Assembly (NCBI GenBank): GCA_028712575.1
Contig: JAQTPU010000057.1
Coordinates: 1 to 5,852, forward strand
From: Candidatus Iainarchaeum sp.
Lineage (GTDB): Archaea; Iainarchaeota; Iainarchaeia; Iainarchaeales; GCA-2688035
Direction of reading: 5' to 3'
DNA length: 5,852 nt
In this document: positions 5,294 to 5,852 of the stretch, piece by piece
How the letters are laid out: every line of letters starts with the position of its first letter
Numbering within the stretch: position 1 is the stretch's first letter
Program-made: the position numbers and the translations under genes
The notes under the pieces: generated by a model
Database searches by the model: none
What the model saw: only the letters and a program-made list of their open reading frames with translations
Told to the model about the DNA's origin: nothing

Positions 5294-5851
5294 ATGAAAA
5301 AAATCTTTTTAATCTGCCTTGTTGTTTTGATTGTTGTTCTTGCAGGCTGCACACAGCCAGGCAGCCAGAATAATTCCGGCAGCCAGAATAACCAGAACAA
5401 TGCGGGTGGTGGAACAGTGGATTTGGCAAAAATAGTTGAAAAAGGCGACAAAATCGAGGTTGAATACAAAGGGACACTGGAAGACGGGAGAGAGTTTGAT
5501 TCAAGCGCAAAATTCGGCCGGCCTCTTGGATTTGAGGCTGGCGCATGTCGGATGATAAAGGGATTCGATGCGGCAGTTCTTGGAATGCGCCTGAATGATG
5601 AAAAAACAATCACGCTTAAGCCCGCTGATGCTTACGGCCAGAGGGATGAATCAAAAGTAATCGAAGTTCCGAAAGAAAACATTGCTGATTTTAACAGGCT
5701 CAAGGTCGGAATGACACTTTCCTCGCCTGAAGCCGGAGACGGGACAGTTGCAGAAATAAAAAGCGATTCAGTAATAATTGATTTCAACCCGCCAATGGCA
5801 GGAAAAACACTCACATTCTGGATAAAAATAGTTTCAATTGAAAAAAAATAA
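5294..5851 (+). CDS. Lipoprotein FKBP-type peptidyl-prolyl cis-trans isomerase with flap insert (SlyD-like)
   Basis: Prolyl isomerase and probable chaperone, anchored on the outer face of the membrane. The 185-residue protein begins with a lipoprotein signal (MKK, hydrophobic 4-16, LAGC with Cys19), then a Gln/Asn/Gly-rich linker at 20-40. The FKBP fold covers about 47-117 and 170-183: GDKIEVEYKGTLEDGREFDSS (51-71, broken in the family style), MIKGFDAAVLGM (87-98) and the PADAYG motif (110-115). Expected active-site residues Y58, F68, D69, I88, F91 and Y114 are present. The flap insert (about 118-169) is the substrate-binding domain found in SlyD and archaeal short FKBPs. The His-rich metal tail of E. 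coli SlyD is absent. Oddities are Cys85 next to the active-site loop, and NPPMAGK at 165-171 where NHPLAGK or similar is usual. The frame extends back to a TTG at 5249, but the ATG gives the signal peptide. It is complete, ending one base before the window edge. Confidence 0.95.
   Translation: MKKIFLICLVVLIVVLAGCTQPGSQNNSGSQNNQNNAGGGTVDLAKIVEKGDKIEVEYKGTLEDGREFDSSAKFGRPLGFEAGACRMIKGFDAAVLGMRLNDEKTITLKPADAYGQRDESKVIEVPKENIADFNRLKVGMTLSSPEAGDGTVAEIKSDSVIIDFNPPMAGKTLTFWIKIVSIEKK
5360..5391 (+). repeat. Direct 14-nt repeat in the FKBP linker
   Basis: GGCAGCCAGAATAA occurs at 5360-5373 and again at 5378-5391. It encodes the repeated GSQNN of the low-complexity linker between the lipid anchor and the FKBP domain. 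This is a likely slippage-prone site where linker length could vary between strains. Confidence 0.7.
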
Positions 5852-5852
5852 A

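Noticed and set aside
5202..5609. Upstream extension of the arginine-rich gene to 5609 on the minus strand
   Set aside because: The added part is antisense to the FKBP gene, has no protein-like pattern and crosses a good promoter region.

Overview
The window looks archaeal, and most probably comes from a DPANN-type genome such as Diapherotrites or a relative; the lineage is inference from gene content and was not tested. The archaeal signs are: starts that mostly lack a good ribosome-binding site but have T/A-rich TATA-like boxes about 22-40 nt upstream, two lipoproteins with short LAGC lipoboxes, N-glycosylation sequons in the predicted surface proteins, a COG1361-type surface protein next to a MacB-like permease, an FKBP of the archaeal flap-insert (SlyD-like) type, and oligo-T runs in place of strong GC hairpin terminators. 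Arginine is coded mainly by AGG in all genes, so nothing stands out as foreign by codon use.

Layout. (1) Positions 3-1403 (+) hold the 3' part of a surface protein with Ig-like domains and three C-terminal membrane helices. It abuts or overlaps (2) a MacB/FtsX-type ABC transporter permease (1409-2752, +). The two form one operon whose ATPase gene is not in the window. (3) A small basic helical-hairpin protein (2792-3124, +) starts with GTG behind its own TATA-like box. (4) A DedA/VTT-family membrane protein (3211-3852, +) carries all the key residues known from E. coli YqjA. (5) A convergent gap (3853-3963) has a symmetric A7-CGGG-T7 element suited to ending transcription on both strands. (6) A cysteine-rich, multi-sequon lipoprotein (3964-4707, -) and (7) a very arginine-rich small protein (4746-5201, -) follow on the minus strand. 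(8) A lipoprotein FKBP-type prolyl isomerase/chaperone (5294-5851, +) is divergent from gene 7 across a 92-bp promoter region.

How they fit together: six of the eight proteins are predicted to be in or on the membrane. The region therefore reads as a cell-envelope neighbourhood: an export or lipoprotein-handling type ABC system with an extracellular partner, a lipid-carrier flippase-type protein, a disulfide-rich surface lipoprotein and a surface-anchored folding factor. The two soluble basic proteins (genes 3 and 7) are not recognised. There are no tRNA, rRNA, CRISPR, IS or phage features. No gene-free stretch exceeds about 111 bp. I see no clear new multi-gene system; the most novel items are the cysteine-rich lipoprotein, the arginine-rich orphan and the shared TTTTTAT promoter-like box.
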